From IMG/VR virus record IMGVR_UViG_3300047470_000200, positions 1-36,237 of that record: 36,237 nucleotides of DNA; one strand, given 5' to 3'. Origin of the DNA: a virus. Under the pieces are notes generated by a model, which saw only the letters and a list, made by a program, of their open reading frames with translations, was not told the DNA's origin and made no database searches. Positions 29,099 to 35,747 of the stretch are shown here, piece after piece (the stretch's first letter is position 1; the number at the start of each line of letters is the position of its first letter). A program made the position numbers and the translations under genes.

Positions 29099-29181
29099 CG
29101 TCAGCGGCAGGGTTCGAACCTGCGATTCCACCGCCGGATGAACATCCCCGGCGCGCGTGTACTGCCTCACACCGCGCTGAC
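29099..29181 (-). tRNA. tRNA-like gene, anticodon undetermined
   Basis: Minus strand. Acceptor GTCAGCG pairs perfectly with CGCTGAC, discriminator G, no CCA. D arm GTGT-GAGGCAGT-ACAC and T arm GCAGG-TTCGAAC-CCTGC are good. The anticodon arm cannot be folded with a 7-base loop: CGCCGG/CCGGCG encloses a 10-base loop (GGATGTTCAT), or an 8-base loop if a G-U pair is allowed. It is either a tRNA with an expanded loop or a decayed gene. Confidence 0.55.
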
Positions 29182-29218
29182 GTCCTCGTCCACCAGGCTC
29201 GCCCGGTGGGAAGTCTCG

Positions 29219-29392
29219 TTACTCTTCGCGCTCCAACGCCCGCCGCGTACGCCCGCTCAGATACCGCACGGGTGTCGGACGGACCGCGTCCCTGCGGTAC
29301 CTAGCGATGACGTGCCCGGGGCACCAGCCGGCGACGATGCCGGGCTCAGCGCACTCCGGATCCTTGCACGAGGGTCGTATGACGTCGTCCAT
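29219..29392 (-). CDS. Small zinc-binding protein (57 residues)
   Basis: From the ATG at 29392, with GGGGAGG upstream, the protein MDDVIRPSCKDPECAEPGIVAGWCPGHVIARYRR carries a C-x4-C-x8-C-x2-H pattern (CKDPEC...GWCPGH) typical of the short zinc fingers common in actinophages. A basic tail (RPTPVRYLSGRTRRALEREE) may bind nucleic acid. Longer ORFs on the same strand begin in unconvincing low-complexity sequence. A phage promoter-like copy (29435-29463) lies 43 bp upstream of the start. It probably acts as a small regulator; this is an inference. Confidence 0.75.
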   Translation of the reverse strand: MDDVIRPSCKDPECAEPGIVAGWCPGHVIARYRRDAVRPTPVRYLSGRTRRALEREE

Positions 29393-29434
29393 GCAGCCTC
29401 CCCAGGTTCGGGGCGACTGTTGCCCCACACAGTG

Positions 29435-29463
29435 GTTATGGGGCGCAGGACGTGAGATGTGAC
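29435..29463 (-). promoter_or_regulatory. Phage promoter copy 2, upstream of the zinc-finger gene
   Basis: On the minus strand GTCACA (29458-29463) and CATAAC (29435-29440) are spaced by 17 bp, with the same flanks (GTCACATCTC ... GCGCCCCATAACC) as the copy at 2604-2632. The downstream gene starts at 29392. Confidence 0.6.
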
Positions 29464-29607
29464 GTTGAGGACGGCCGGACCGCTGCAACCACGCTTCAAC
29501 CCGGAGGAGAGTGCGGGGAACGTCGGGAGCGGTGCCGGCCGTCGAGGGAGGGGAGCGGGACGCCGCGCCATTCGCCGGCGCCGCCTCGTCCTCCTCTCCC
29601 TACATTG

Positions 29608-29636
29608 GTAATGGGGCGCGGGGGACGCGGTAATGA
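29608..29636 (-). promoter_or_regulatory. Phage promoter copy 3 (partial), next to the candidate origin
   Basis: The -10 side GCGCCCCATTACC is identical to copy 1, and both are followed by GTAGGGAGAG-type sequence. The -35 position (29631-29636 minus TCATTA) does not match GTCACA, so this copy may be weaker or activator-dependent. It would produce RNA running away from the origin region towards copy 2. Confidence 0.45.
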
Positions 29637-29923
29637 TCTTGAGCCGTCCTCAGGCAGGCTGCGCCAAAATGCCAAACTAACCCCTATTTTCACTTCCTCT
29701 CTAACGCGTGTTAAGAGAGTTAGAAATAAGGGGTTAGTTTGGCCAGTTGGACCGCAGAACGACCCTGACGGTTACGGTTGGCGACGAACGGGGCGTCACT
29801 CGTCACCCTATGGAGTTATCCACAGGCTCCTGTGGATAACGTGGACGGTGGGCGGCGTCGACGAGGAGGGCGAGGAGGGCCGGCGGGGACGCCTGAACCC
29901 TCCACGGAGCCTCATGAGTGCGC
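29637..29923. other. Non-coding region holding the candidate replication origin
   Basis: No convincing gene. An AT-rich imperfect inverted repeat occupies 29671-29743. The outer arms are GCCAAACTAACCCCTATTT and its complement, differing by one inserted A. The inner arms are CTCTCTAAC and GTTAAGAGAG, again with one extra A. At 29815-29840 two exact DnaA boxes, TTATCCACA and TGTGGATAA, face each other in a perfect palindrome with a two-base centre. Such an AT-rich patch plus DnaA boxes in a GC-rich genome is what an origin looks like. The region ends at the integrase stop. Confidence 0.55.
29816..29839. promoter_or_regulatory. Inverted pair of DnaA boxes
   Basis: TTATCCACA (29816-29824) and TGTGGATAA (29831-29839) are exact matches to the E. 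coli DnaA box consensus in both directions, and close to the Streptomyces form TTGTCCACA. They form a palindrome with a 6-bp spacer. This suggests host DnaA helps replication start here. Confidence 0.65.
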
Positions 29924-31699
29924 CTACGACGTTACAGACTCGTTATCTTCTTCGACCGCGGAAGGCTTCGCCCAGTCGATCTCAACGCGGCCGTCAGCGC
30001 GCTCCCACGCCGTTCCGCGCTTCGTTGTGGCGGGGTTGACGACGACAGCGTCCACGAACAGCGACAGGAACGAGCGTTTAGCTTCGACGTCCCACCGATC
30101 CCAGAGCCCTCCGGGTTCAAACGGGTTGCCGTCGTCGGCGTTTGCGAGCCACTCGTCAATGGGCAGACGCGTTGCCGTCGTCGCAACGGCCCTCAACTCG
30201 TCGATGCGTGCCGCGCAACGTGCCTCGTGCTGCTGGTATCGCTTGACGGTGTCCTTGAACGCCTGACGGCCCGTGGGACCCTCGTAGAGGCCCTCGTCAC
30301 GGTCCTCGTAGAGGGTCTTCATGCTCTGCTGGACGTGGAGGAGCTGCGCCTCTTGCTCCGCCAACTCCGCAGCTGCCTCCGGGTCTGTCCCCTGCACCGC
30401 GAACCGTTCCGCGGCAGCTGCCAGTAGAACGACGTCGTCATCGTCTTCCGGGTCAAGTGACGCCACCTTGCCCCACAGCCGGCTAGCAACAACGCCGTCA
30501 GCCGCATCCATGGCAACGCGAAGAACGTGCTTCGGGTTGTCGCCAACGCTCCGCCGGAGGTTGCAAACGTACGTTGCGTCGACGTTGGACACGGTCAACC
30601 CTGACTCACAGATCCCGCAACGCAGGACGCCCCACGACCCGAGGAAGGTCATCGTTCCCGCACGGTCCATGGTCCGCTCGCGCTTCCGCCCGTCGAGGAG
30701 CGCTTGCAGGTCGTACCACCGCTTCGGGTCGATGAAGCCTTCATGCGGCCTCACGGGCTGCCCCTCCTCGTCGCGGAGGATCTCGCGTCGCTTCGTCTTG
30801 GGGTCGACGGGCCCGATAGCGAATCCGGCAAGCCGCGGGTCCCGGAGAATGCGCCGGATCACGGTGGACGACCACTCGTAGCCGGCGGCGTCTTTGTCCC
30901 CGCTCTTGCGCCGCTTCTGCGCCGCTTCCTTCCTCGCCTTTGACGCCTCGTCATCGAGACTGGCGAGCGGTGTGCGTGCGCCCTTCTCCGTCAAGCTCGT
31001 CGCAATGGCGTTCTCTTTGACGCCGGATTCGGCCTGAGTGACGGCGTGCATGACGATGTCAGCCGGCGTCGACTTGGGCCCGATCTCAGCGTCGCTCGTC
31101 TCCCCTGGCTTCAGGATCCGAATCGTCAGTCCGTCGACGTGCACGGCCTCCACGTCGAATCCGTAGGGCACGGGGCCGGAGGAGTGGGACCCCTTCGCCT
31201 TCAGTGCGGCGAATGCGTCGCGGATGAACTTGGATTTGTTCTTCGATTCCTGATGAGCGAGCCCCGCGATAAGCGCGAAGAATGCGACGCCAAAGGGGTT
31301 GTCATCCGACGTGTTGATGAACGGCTCTTGCGTCGAGACGAGCGCTACACCGTAGTTCGCCAACTCCTGCTGAATCCTCATTGCCTCCGCGGCCCCCTGG
31401 CGCGTGAGACGGGAGAGCATGTAGATCACTACGACGTCGAACTTGCGCGCCCGAGCGTCTTCCATGAGCCGCTCAAAATCGGGCCGGTAGACGTTAGGGT
31501 CGTACCCTGACAACCCGACGTCCTCGTAGTGCCCGACGTGCGTCCAGTGATCTTGAGAGTTGATGTAGGCAATCCCCTTGTCCTTCTGCATCTTTGGGGA
31601 TGCCTGACTGTCCGTCTCGCTCTTATGACTCTGCCGGCCGTACGTGACTGCCCTGACCATGTCGGCGTGGTCCCTGTCCCCCAGGGCGATGAGCTCCAT
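29924..31699 (-). CDS. int: Large serine integrase (phiC31/phiBT1 type)
   Basis: The protein has 591 residues from the ATG at 31699; a start 33 codons upstream or one at 31660 remains possible because no clear RBS is seen. The catalytic serine is S24 in TYGRQS. The resolvase core continues through VVIYMLSRLTRQGA and the recombinase domain (RILRDPRLAGFAIG). A zinc ribbon (LRCGICESG...TYVCN) and a coiled-coil segment (LAEQEAQLLHVQQSMKTLYEDRDEGLYEG) precede a C-terminus (LPIDEWL...WDRWDVEAKRSFLSLFVDAVVVNPATT) like that of the phiC31 integrase. It inserts phage DNA at attB; excision would need a directionality factor, which I could not identify here. Confidence 0.95.
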   Translation of the reverse strand: MELIALGDRDHADMVRAVTYGRQSHKSETDSQASPKMQKDKGIAYINSQDHWTHVGHYEDVGLSGYDPNVYRPDFERLMEDARARKFDVVVIYMLSRLTRQGAAEAMRIQQELANYGVALVSTQEPFINTSDDNPFGVAFFALIAGLAHQESKNKSKFIRDAFAALKAKGSHSSGPVPYGFDVEAVHVDGLTIRILKPGETSDAEIGPKSTPADIVMHAVTQAESGVKENAIATSLTEKGARTPLASLDDEASKARKEAAQKRRKSGDKDAAGYEWSSTVIRRILRDPRLAGFAIGPVDPKTKRREILRDEEGQPVRPHEGFIDPKRWYDLQALLDGRKRERTMDRAGTMTFLGSWGVLRCGICESGLTVSNVDATYVCNLRRSVGDNPKHVLRVAMDAADGVVASRLWGKVASLDPEDDDDVVLLAAAAERFAVQGTDPEAAAELAEQEAQLLHVQQSMKTLYEDRDEGLYEGPTGRQAFKDTVKRYQQHEARCAARIDELRAVATTATRLPIDEWLANADDGNPFEPGGLWDRWDVEAKRSFLSLFVDAVVVNPATTKRGTAWERADGRVEIDWAKPSAVEEDNESVTS

Positions 31700-31780
31700 G
31701 GGTAGATACGGTACCGGTTCTGAAGATCCGGTCTGTTTGCTACCTAAGTGTACAACACGCTCTGACCTGCGGAAACGCAG
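31700..31780. other. Candidate attP region upstream of the integrase
   Basis: In phiC31-type phages attP lies immediately upstream of int. Here 31700-31765 contains ACCGG...CCGGT and a short GTTTG...CAAC symmetry around CTACCTAAGTGTA, the AT-richer spot of the neighbourhood. No host half-site is available to confirm it. Confidence 0.35.
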
Positions 31781-31822
31781 AAGCCCCGCCCACCCCACGG
31801 GGACGAGAGGCAGGCGGGGCTT
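31781..31822. terminator. Terminator between int/attP and right-arm genes
   Basis: AAGCCCCGCC (31781-31790) and GGCGGGGCTT (31813-31822) form a 10-bp stem. Preceding CGGAAACGCA matches the terminator at 1534. It isolates int from transcripts of the divergent module on its right. Confidence 0.7.
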
Positions 31823-32135
31823 CGTCCGCCCGGTCCTCCCGTGCGGATTCGGGGGGCTCGCTAGACCAGGCAGACCCTCATCCCTGGAAAGGCAGTCAGG
31901 GATGAGGAGTTGGAGACCCCGCCCGGCGTCAACCGGACAGGGCCCGTACCGCCCCGGGCAATCTCAGGTGCCGAGAGACTCCTCCGACGGGCGGTGCCCC
32001 GTCCGCACTGAATGATGAGCACTGCGGACGGGAAGATCAGGACGCGAGCAGGAGCCGGGAGGGCCGACCTCACCAGCTGGCCGACTCCTGCCGCGCCCTC
32101 CGCGAGCCGACGCCACGGGGCGCCAGCAAGCGGGT
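31823..32135. other. Gap with no supported gene
   Basis: The stretch holds a perfect 10-bp hairpin (CTCATCCCTG at 31877-31886 with its complement at 31897-31906). A minus-strand ORF (31861 to about 32021) could encode a 53-residue basic protein but has no RBS or recognisable pattern, so I do not call it. Confidence 0.4.
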
Positions 32136-32372
32136 TCAGGGGGGCGGAAGTCGCGACGGCTCCAGTCGCCAGTACGTCTGATTCACGATTCGGAAGCGCT
32201 CGTGGCCAGGGTGCAGCTGCATGTGGTGGTTCGCCCACGCGTGGACGCTGCTCTCATCCCGGCTGGCATCCTTGCAGCGCTCGCATTCCACCCACTGTTG
32301 GACGGGTATCCCGGCGGGTCGGAGCACAAGATTAGAGACGGCGGACACGTCAGACACGGCTCGCAAGGTCAT
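32136..32372 (-). CDS. DUF7848-like small zinc-binding protein
   Basis: This is a 78-residue protein. Its second half VQQWVECERCKDASRDESSVHAWANHHMQLHPGHERFRIVNQTYWRLEP has a W-EC-x2-C pair, a W-x2-HH-x3-HPGHERFR run and the Y-x-R-EP ending seen in DUF7848, a Streptomyces family often coded next to HTH/DUF397 pairs. The Cys and His probably bind a metal. Its start overlaps the preceding stop as ATGA, so it is coupled to the 79-residue gene. Function is not known. Confidence 0.7.
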   Translation of the reverse strand: MTLRAVSDVSAVSNLVLRPAGIPVQQWVECERCKDASRDESSVHAWANHHMQLHPGHERFRIVNQTYWRLEPSRLPPP

Positions 32373-32608
32373 CGTCCACTCCCCCGCAAGGACAGTGCAT
32401 TACGTGCGGCGACGCCGGCACTTAAGCGCTCCTCGTCCGTCGCCTCCCGTGCGTAATCCGGAGAGACCTCCCACTCACGCCCTCCGCCAACGGGACGCAA
32501 GCAGAGACTTCCGCCCACCGTGCCGCGGAACTCGCCGATGCGATGTCGCACCGTGTCCACCATGACTGTTCCGACGTCCGGAAGTTCTCTCGGCTCAGGG
32601 CGCGACAT
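32369..32608 (-). CDS. 79-residue conserved Streptomyces protein, partner of DUF7848
   Basis: The protein starts at 32608 with TTAGGAGG in front. The sequence VGTVMVDTVRHRIGEFRGTVGGSLCLRPVGGGREWEVSPDYAREATDEERLSAGVAARNALSLRG resembles small Streptomyces proteins with a L-RPVGGGREW core that accompany HTH/DUF397 modules. I recall the layout but no function. It is coupled to the DUF7848 gene and divergent from the HTH gene, so the two transcripts share the 32609-32809 control region. Confidence 0.65.
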   Translation of the reverse strand: MSRPEPRELPDVGTVMVDTVRHRIGEFRGTVGGSLCLRPVGGGREWEVSPDYAREATDEERLSAGVAARNALSLRGSGR

Positions 32609-32809
32609 GACGCCTCCTAATCCCTGCATGTGATCACCCACTGTGCGCGGAATGGCACGTCCAGTGTGACCAAAGGCGGCCCCGGATTGCAACCCGCATG
32701 GCCAATCCTGCAAAATTGCATTCATGGTGATCCGTCGAGCGGCCTACTGTGGAAAGCTGTAGCCACACGGCGCCACGGCACGAAGAATGGTCACGCTGAA
32801 GGGGGTGTG
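32609..32809. promoter_or_regulatory. Divergent control region of the HTH/DUF397 and DUF7848 modules
   Basis: This 200-bp gap is AT-richer than its surroundings and contains two copies of ATTGCA and a TTTTGCAGG/CCTGCAAAA run near 32700-32740. A plus-strand TACTGT near 32755 may be a -10. The HTH protein probably binds here to regulate both directions, as WhiJ-type regulators do, but no clear operator is visible. Confidence 0.4.
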
Positions 32810-33664
32810 ATGGCCGAACCCACGGTTCGAACGCGTCGACTCGGCTCAGAGTTGCTGCGCCTGCGGGAGGCCGCGGGCCTGAAGCTGGACGACGTCACGT
32901 CGCGTACAGGCATGCCTGCGTCGAAGGTCAGCCGTATCGAAAAGGCTCGCCTCGGGGTTCGACCCAACGACCTGACGAGCCTCCTGGACCTCTACGGCGT
33001 CGACGACGCTGCCAAGCGGGACGTCCTCCAGGAGCTTGCGCGCGACGGCCGCAAGCGCGGATGGTGGCAGACGTACCGCGACGTCATCTCGCCGGCGTAC
33101 GCGGACCTGATCAGCCTCGAAGCCGACGCCGTGACCATGCAGACCTTTCAGACCACACTCATTCCGGGCCTCCTCCAGACGGCCGCGTACGCACGCGCGA
33201 CGATTGAGGCCATCAGGATGGACTCTCAGCCCGAAGAGGTCGACGCCCTTGTCGACGTCCGCATGGCGCGACAGTCCGTCCTCTCCCGCCGGGATCCCCT
33301 GGAGCTGTGGGCCATCATCCACGAGTCGGCGCTCCACCCCAGAGTGAGCAGCCACCCGCTGTTGATGAAGGAGCAACTTCAGATGTTGCTCGACAAGCAA
33401 AGACTTCCGCACGTCTCGATACAGGTACTGCCGCTCAGCGCTCCTCCGCACGTCGGGATGAGCGGGAGCTTCGCGGTCGTCGGGTTCCCGGAGGCGGCAT
33501 CGCTGGACGTTGTCCTCGTCGAGAGTCTGACGAGCGCGCTGTACGTCGAGGACGCTGCGGAAGTGAGTCGGTACGGGAGTGCCTTCGAGCGGCTACGTGC
33601 GGCAGCTCTCCCGTTCGACGAATCGGCCGACCTCATCGCACGACTGAAGGACATCATCCAATGA
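32810..33664 (+). CDS. WhiJ-like XRE HTH regulator with DUF5753
   Basis: This is a 284-residue protein; AAGGGGG lies eight bases upstream of the ATG. Residues 10-65 are an XRE helix-turn-helix (LGSELLRLREAAGLKLDDVTSRTGMPASKVSRIEKARLGVRPNDLTSLL). Residues about 85-280 form DUF5753 (FQTTLIPGLLQTAAYARATIEAI...LWAIIHESALHPRVSSHPLLMKEQLQMLLDKQRLPHVSIQVLPLSAPPHVGMSGSFAVVGFPE). This pairing is typical of Streptomyces regulators such as WhiJ, encoded with a DUF397 partner. The next gene overlaps as ATGA. Its phage location suggests a lysogeny, immunity or host-interference role; a DUF397 toxin/antitoxin-like function has been proposed for this pairing, which I recall but cannot verify here. Confidence 0.9.
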   Translation: MAEPTVRTRRLGSELLRLREAAGLKLDDVTSRTGMPASKVSRIEKARLGVRPNDLTSLLDLYGVDDAAKRDVLQELARDGRKRGWWQTYRDVISPAYADLISLEADAVTMQTFQTTLIPGLLQTAAYARATIEAIRMDSQPEEVDALVDVRMARQSVLSRRDPLELWAIIHESALHPRVSSHPLLMKEQLQMLLDKQRLPHVSIQVLPLSAPPHVGMSGSFAVVGFPEAASLDVVLVESLTSALYVEDAAEVSRYGSAFERLRAAALPFDESADLIARLKDIIQ

Positions 33665-33876
33665 CCATCATCCATGACACCTCAGCTACCAACTTCACCT
33701 GGACGAAGTCGTCGTTCAGCGGGGGTAGTAACGACTGCGTGGAGGTCGCTCACGGCGCCCTCACCGCTGCTCTCCCCGTGCGTGACAGCAAGCGTCCCGC
33801 CGGCCCCGCGGTTGTCTTCGCCGACACCACGTGGGGCCAGTTCGTCGACGCCGTGAAGCGTGGCGACATGGCGTAG
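33661..33876 (+). CDS. DUF397 protein, partner of the HTH regulator
   Basis: This is a 71-residue protein. It starts MTIIHDTSATNFTWTKSSFSGGSNDCVEVAHGALTAALPVRDSKRPAGPAVVFADTTWGQFVDAVKRGD. W-KSSFSGG-ND-CVEVA and VRDSK-P-GP-x-F-x3-W-F are the DUF397 hallmarks. Its start overlaps the HTH stop as ATGA, so the two proteins are made together. DUF397 proteins are thought to bind the C-terminal part of the HTH partner and may be toxic or anti-regulatory. It ends in a region of several terminator-like hairpins. Confidence 0.9.
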   Translation: MTIIHDTSATNFTWTKSSFSGGSNDCVEVAHGALTAALPVRDSKRPAGPAVVFADTTWGQFVDAVKRGDMA

Positions 33877-34069
33877 TACGCATCTAGACCGCGCTCACCC
33901 TGTGAGGCCCCCGGCTTTCTGTGTTCGGGGTGAGCCCCGCTCCAACCCGGTGAGCGCCTGCTCGGGGCCCGTGTGGTTGCTCCTCCCGTTGGCGCGGGAA
34001 GCCGCACGGGCCCCGACGCACAACGCAAAGAGCCCCCGCCGCGTGATGCGACGGGGGCTCTGTCGTGCT
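33877..34069. terminator. Terminator zone between DUF397 and the minus-strand genes
   Basis: The best is AGAGCCCCCG (34029-34038) with CGGGGGCTCT (34052-34061), a bidirectional stem. Two weaker pairs (GCTCACCC...GGGTGAGC around 33893-33935 and GCCCGTG...CACGGGC around 33969-34012) precede it. Together they insulate convergent transcription. Confidence 0.7.
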
Positions 34070-34315
34070 CTACATGTGTCCGGGCCCTGCGGGCGGCGTA
34101 GGACGTTGAATGCGCCCCGTGACCGTGAGATGCGGGTAGCTTTTCCGGAATGCCTCGACGGCTTCCCGCACCCGTGCGCGATCCGCGGTGTCGGGTCGGA
34201 CGGCCGGTAGGTCGCAGCTGGACGTTCCATAGACGCGAAGGAACCTCGTCCACCACTCCAGGGATCCGTACGGGGGCTTCGTGCCGTCGGCGTCTCGCAT
34301 GGACGGGTAGGTCAT
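34070..34315 (-). CDS. Unknown 81-residue protein
   Basis: The protein starts MTYPSMRDADGTKPPYGSLEWWTRFLRVYGTSSCDLPAVRPDTADRARVREAVEAFRKSYPHLTVTGRIQRPTPPAGPGHM. A helical centre (DRARVREAVEAFRKSYP) is flanked by Pro/Gly-rich ends. GGAGGAGGAG lies just ahead of the ATG, which overlaps the upstream stop as ATGA. No family recognised. It is the last gene of the right-arm minus operon. Confidence 0.7.
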   Translation of the reverse strand: MTYPSMRDADGTKPPYGSLEWWTRFLRVYGTSSCDLPAVRPDTADRARVREAVEAFRKSYPHLTVTGRIQRPTPPAGPGHM

Positions 34316-34560
34316 CGCTCCTCCTCCACTCCACAGTCACAGTCGCTCCAGTACGCCCCGTCGTTGCGCCGGAGCGTGCACGCCGGGGTGTGACGGAGTA
34401 GGTCGGCCGTCCGCTCCGCGACGCGCTCCAGCATCCGCGCTGCTTTGTCCTCGATGGTGTCGGAGTCGTAGTCGGGGTACCGGTCCGCCTGCGTCTGCAA
34501 CACCTTCAGGGCGGTCTGAAGCTCCTCGCGCACGATGGCGCGGACTTCGTCGGGGGTCAT
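34312..34560 (-). CDS. Unknown 82-residue protein with Cys-rich tail
   Basis: The protein is MTPDEVRAIVREELQTALKVLQTQADRYPDYDSDTIEDKAARMLERVAERTADLLRHTPACTLRRNDGAYWSDCDCGVEEER. The first 55 residues are helical. The tail carries a Cys set (CTLRRNDGAYWSDCDCG) that could bind a metal. GAGGAGAAG precedes the ATG. It is coupled to the next gene and lies 9 bp after the DUF2637 gene. Function unknown. Confidence 0.7.
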   Translation of the reverse strand: MTPDEVRAIVREELQTALKVLQTQADRYPDYDSDTIEDKAARMLERVAERTADLLRHTPACTLRRNDGAYWSDCDCGVEEER

Positions 34561-34569
34561 GACTTCTCC

Positions 34570-35211
34570 TCACGCCCCCACCGGGCGACGGTTGCCGATG
34601 ACCTTACGAGCCTGGACCAGGTCGACGCGGACGAGCCGCGGGTTCTCGGGGGCCTCGTACTTCCTCAGCCGCGGGTTGTCTCCGTTCGCCGCTCCACGGA
34701 TCGTCTCGACGGCAACCCCGAGAGCGTCAGCGCACTCCCGGTACGACACCAGGGAGAGCGACTGAGCGGCTTTCTGAGGCTCCTCGACCTCTTCCTCCAT
34801 CTCGTCCCCCGCAGGCTCTCCAGCGGCCTCCTGCGGCTCCTCCGTGTGTGGCTTGCGGCTGTGCACAAGCAGCGAGCCCCCGAAGAACGCGAGCACGGGC
34901 CAACCGGCGACGAGTACACGGAGGAGCGTCGGAGGGTGCTCCAGGTCAAGAACGCCGGCCGTGGCGATGTTGGCGCCCATGGACGCTGCCAGGGACAGGA
35001 AGAACCACACCCGCGGGGCGTTCTTCGCGTCGTCGTCCGCCTCCCGGACCTGCTTCCAGGCCATGACGAGCAGCACGTCAACGCTGACGGGGTACGCCCA
35101 CGCCTTCCAGCCACCCTGTCCCGCAGCCTCCGCAATGTCGTGGATGTGGGCGAAGGACAGAGCAGCGGCGATGATCGCCTGGATAAGGAGGGGGTCCCTC
35201 AGGTTCTTCAT
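34570..35211 (-). CDS. DUF2637 membrane protein with C-terminal HTH-like segment
   Basis: The protein has 213 residues from the ATG at 35211, with GAGGAGCC upstream. Residues 5-115 carry about four hydrophobic segments (LLIQAIIAAALSFAHIHDIAE, AYPVSVDVLLVMAWKQV, VWFFLSLAASMGANIATAGVL, LLRVLVAGWPVLAFFGGSLLV), the DUF2637 layout of Streptomyces transfer and phage proteins. An acidic linker leads to SLVSYRECADALGVAVETIRGAANGDNPRLRKYEAPENPRLVRVDLVQARKVIGN, which looks like a winged or excisionase-like HTH. Membrane protein and DNA-binding tail in one polypeptide is unusual. The function in phage is unknown. Confidence 0.8.
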   Translation of the reverse strand: MKNLRDPLLIQAIIAAALSFAHIHDIAEAAGQGGWKAWAYPVSVDVLLVMAWKQVREADDDAKNAPRVWFFLSLAASMGANIATAGVLDLEHPPTLLRVLVAGWPVLAFFGGSLLVHSRKPHTEEPQEAAGEPAGDEMEEEVEEPQKAAQSLSLVSYRECADALGVAVETIRGAANGDNPRLRKYEAPENPRLVRVDLVQARKVIGNRRPVGA

Positions 35212-35248
35212 GGCTCCTCGGTTCGTGTGCATGGTTCGTGAGTGATGA

Positions 35249-35288
35249 GCGGAGCCCCCGTCACCGCAATTGACAGGGGCTCCAAGAG
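35249..35288. terminator. Terminator, first copy of a 40-bp identical repeat
   Basis: GGAGCCCCCGTCA and TGACAGGGGCTCC form a stem with a 7-base loop, one mismatched pair. The whole 40 bp are repeated exactly at 35770-35809. It follows the small gene at 35296 and precedes the DUF2637 operon. Confidence 0.75.
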
Positions 35289-35295
35289 GTCTGAG

Positions 35296-35670
35296 TCAGG
35301 CAGGGAGCGGGGCCCACTTGAGACCCATCGCCTGAGTGCTAGTGATCCACGCGTCGAGCTTGACGCCTACCGTCTCCCACTCCTCTACCTCCAGGTCGTA
35401 GCCGTAGCCCGCGCGGCCGTAGTCCCGCACGTAGTCCGCCAGGGCCGCTATGCAGTTGTCACGGTTGCGCGGGGAGGTGACGACGCACTCCTGACCGGGC
35501 TTGCCGTAGTCGGTGACAACCGACCAGCCAAAGTGCGACACCTCAGCAATCCACACCGTGTAGCGGCCGTAGTGAGCCCAGTTGTACGCAACACGGGTAG
35601 CGCGGGCGCGGGGGATGGTCATCAGGTCGTCGACGGTGAGGGGGAGCATCGTCTCAGTCGTGGTGGTCAT
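35296..35670 (-). CDS. Unknown 124-residue protein
   Basis: The protein is MTTTTETMLPLTVDDLMTIPRARATRVAYNWAHYGRYTVWIAEVSHFGWSVVTDYGKPGQECVVTSPRNRDNCIAALADYVRDYGRAGYGYDLEVEEWETVGVKLDAWITSTQAMGLKWAPLPA. It is an alpha/beta mixture with a central WSVVTDYG-strand and a CIAALADYVRDYG helix. GGAGGAG precedes the ATG. Upstream lies operator copy C, and the gene is bracketed by two identical terminators, so it is a single-gene unit under that operator. No family is recognised. Confidence 0.7.
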   Translation of the reverse strand: MTTTTETMLPLTVDDLMTIPRARATRVAYNWAHYGRYTVWIAEVSHFGWSVVTDYGKPGQECVVTSPRNRDNCIAALADYVRDYGRAGYGYDLEVEEWETVGVKLDAWITSTQAMGLKWAPLPA

Positions 35671-35747
35671 GTCGCTCTCCTCCGTTAGTGCCTCTCGCTG
35701 TGGCTCCATCATGGCATGGATGAGTCGACCACCACAACGCCTAGCGA

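Noticed and set aside
28749-29304. Plus-strand ORFs of 119-168 residues across the tRNA array
   Set aside because: They run through tRNA T arms and stems; the sequence is a by-product of tRNA genes.
29452-30039. 195-residue plus-strand ORF across the candidate origin
   Set aside because: It crosses the AT-rich dyad and the DnaA palindrome and overlaps the end of int; no RBS or motif.
31861-32238. 125-residue minus-strand ORF between int and DUF7848
   Set aside because: It overlaps the end of the DUF7848 gene, has no RBS and an Ala/Pro/Arg-rich start; the 53-residue C-terminal part remains an open possibility.
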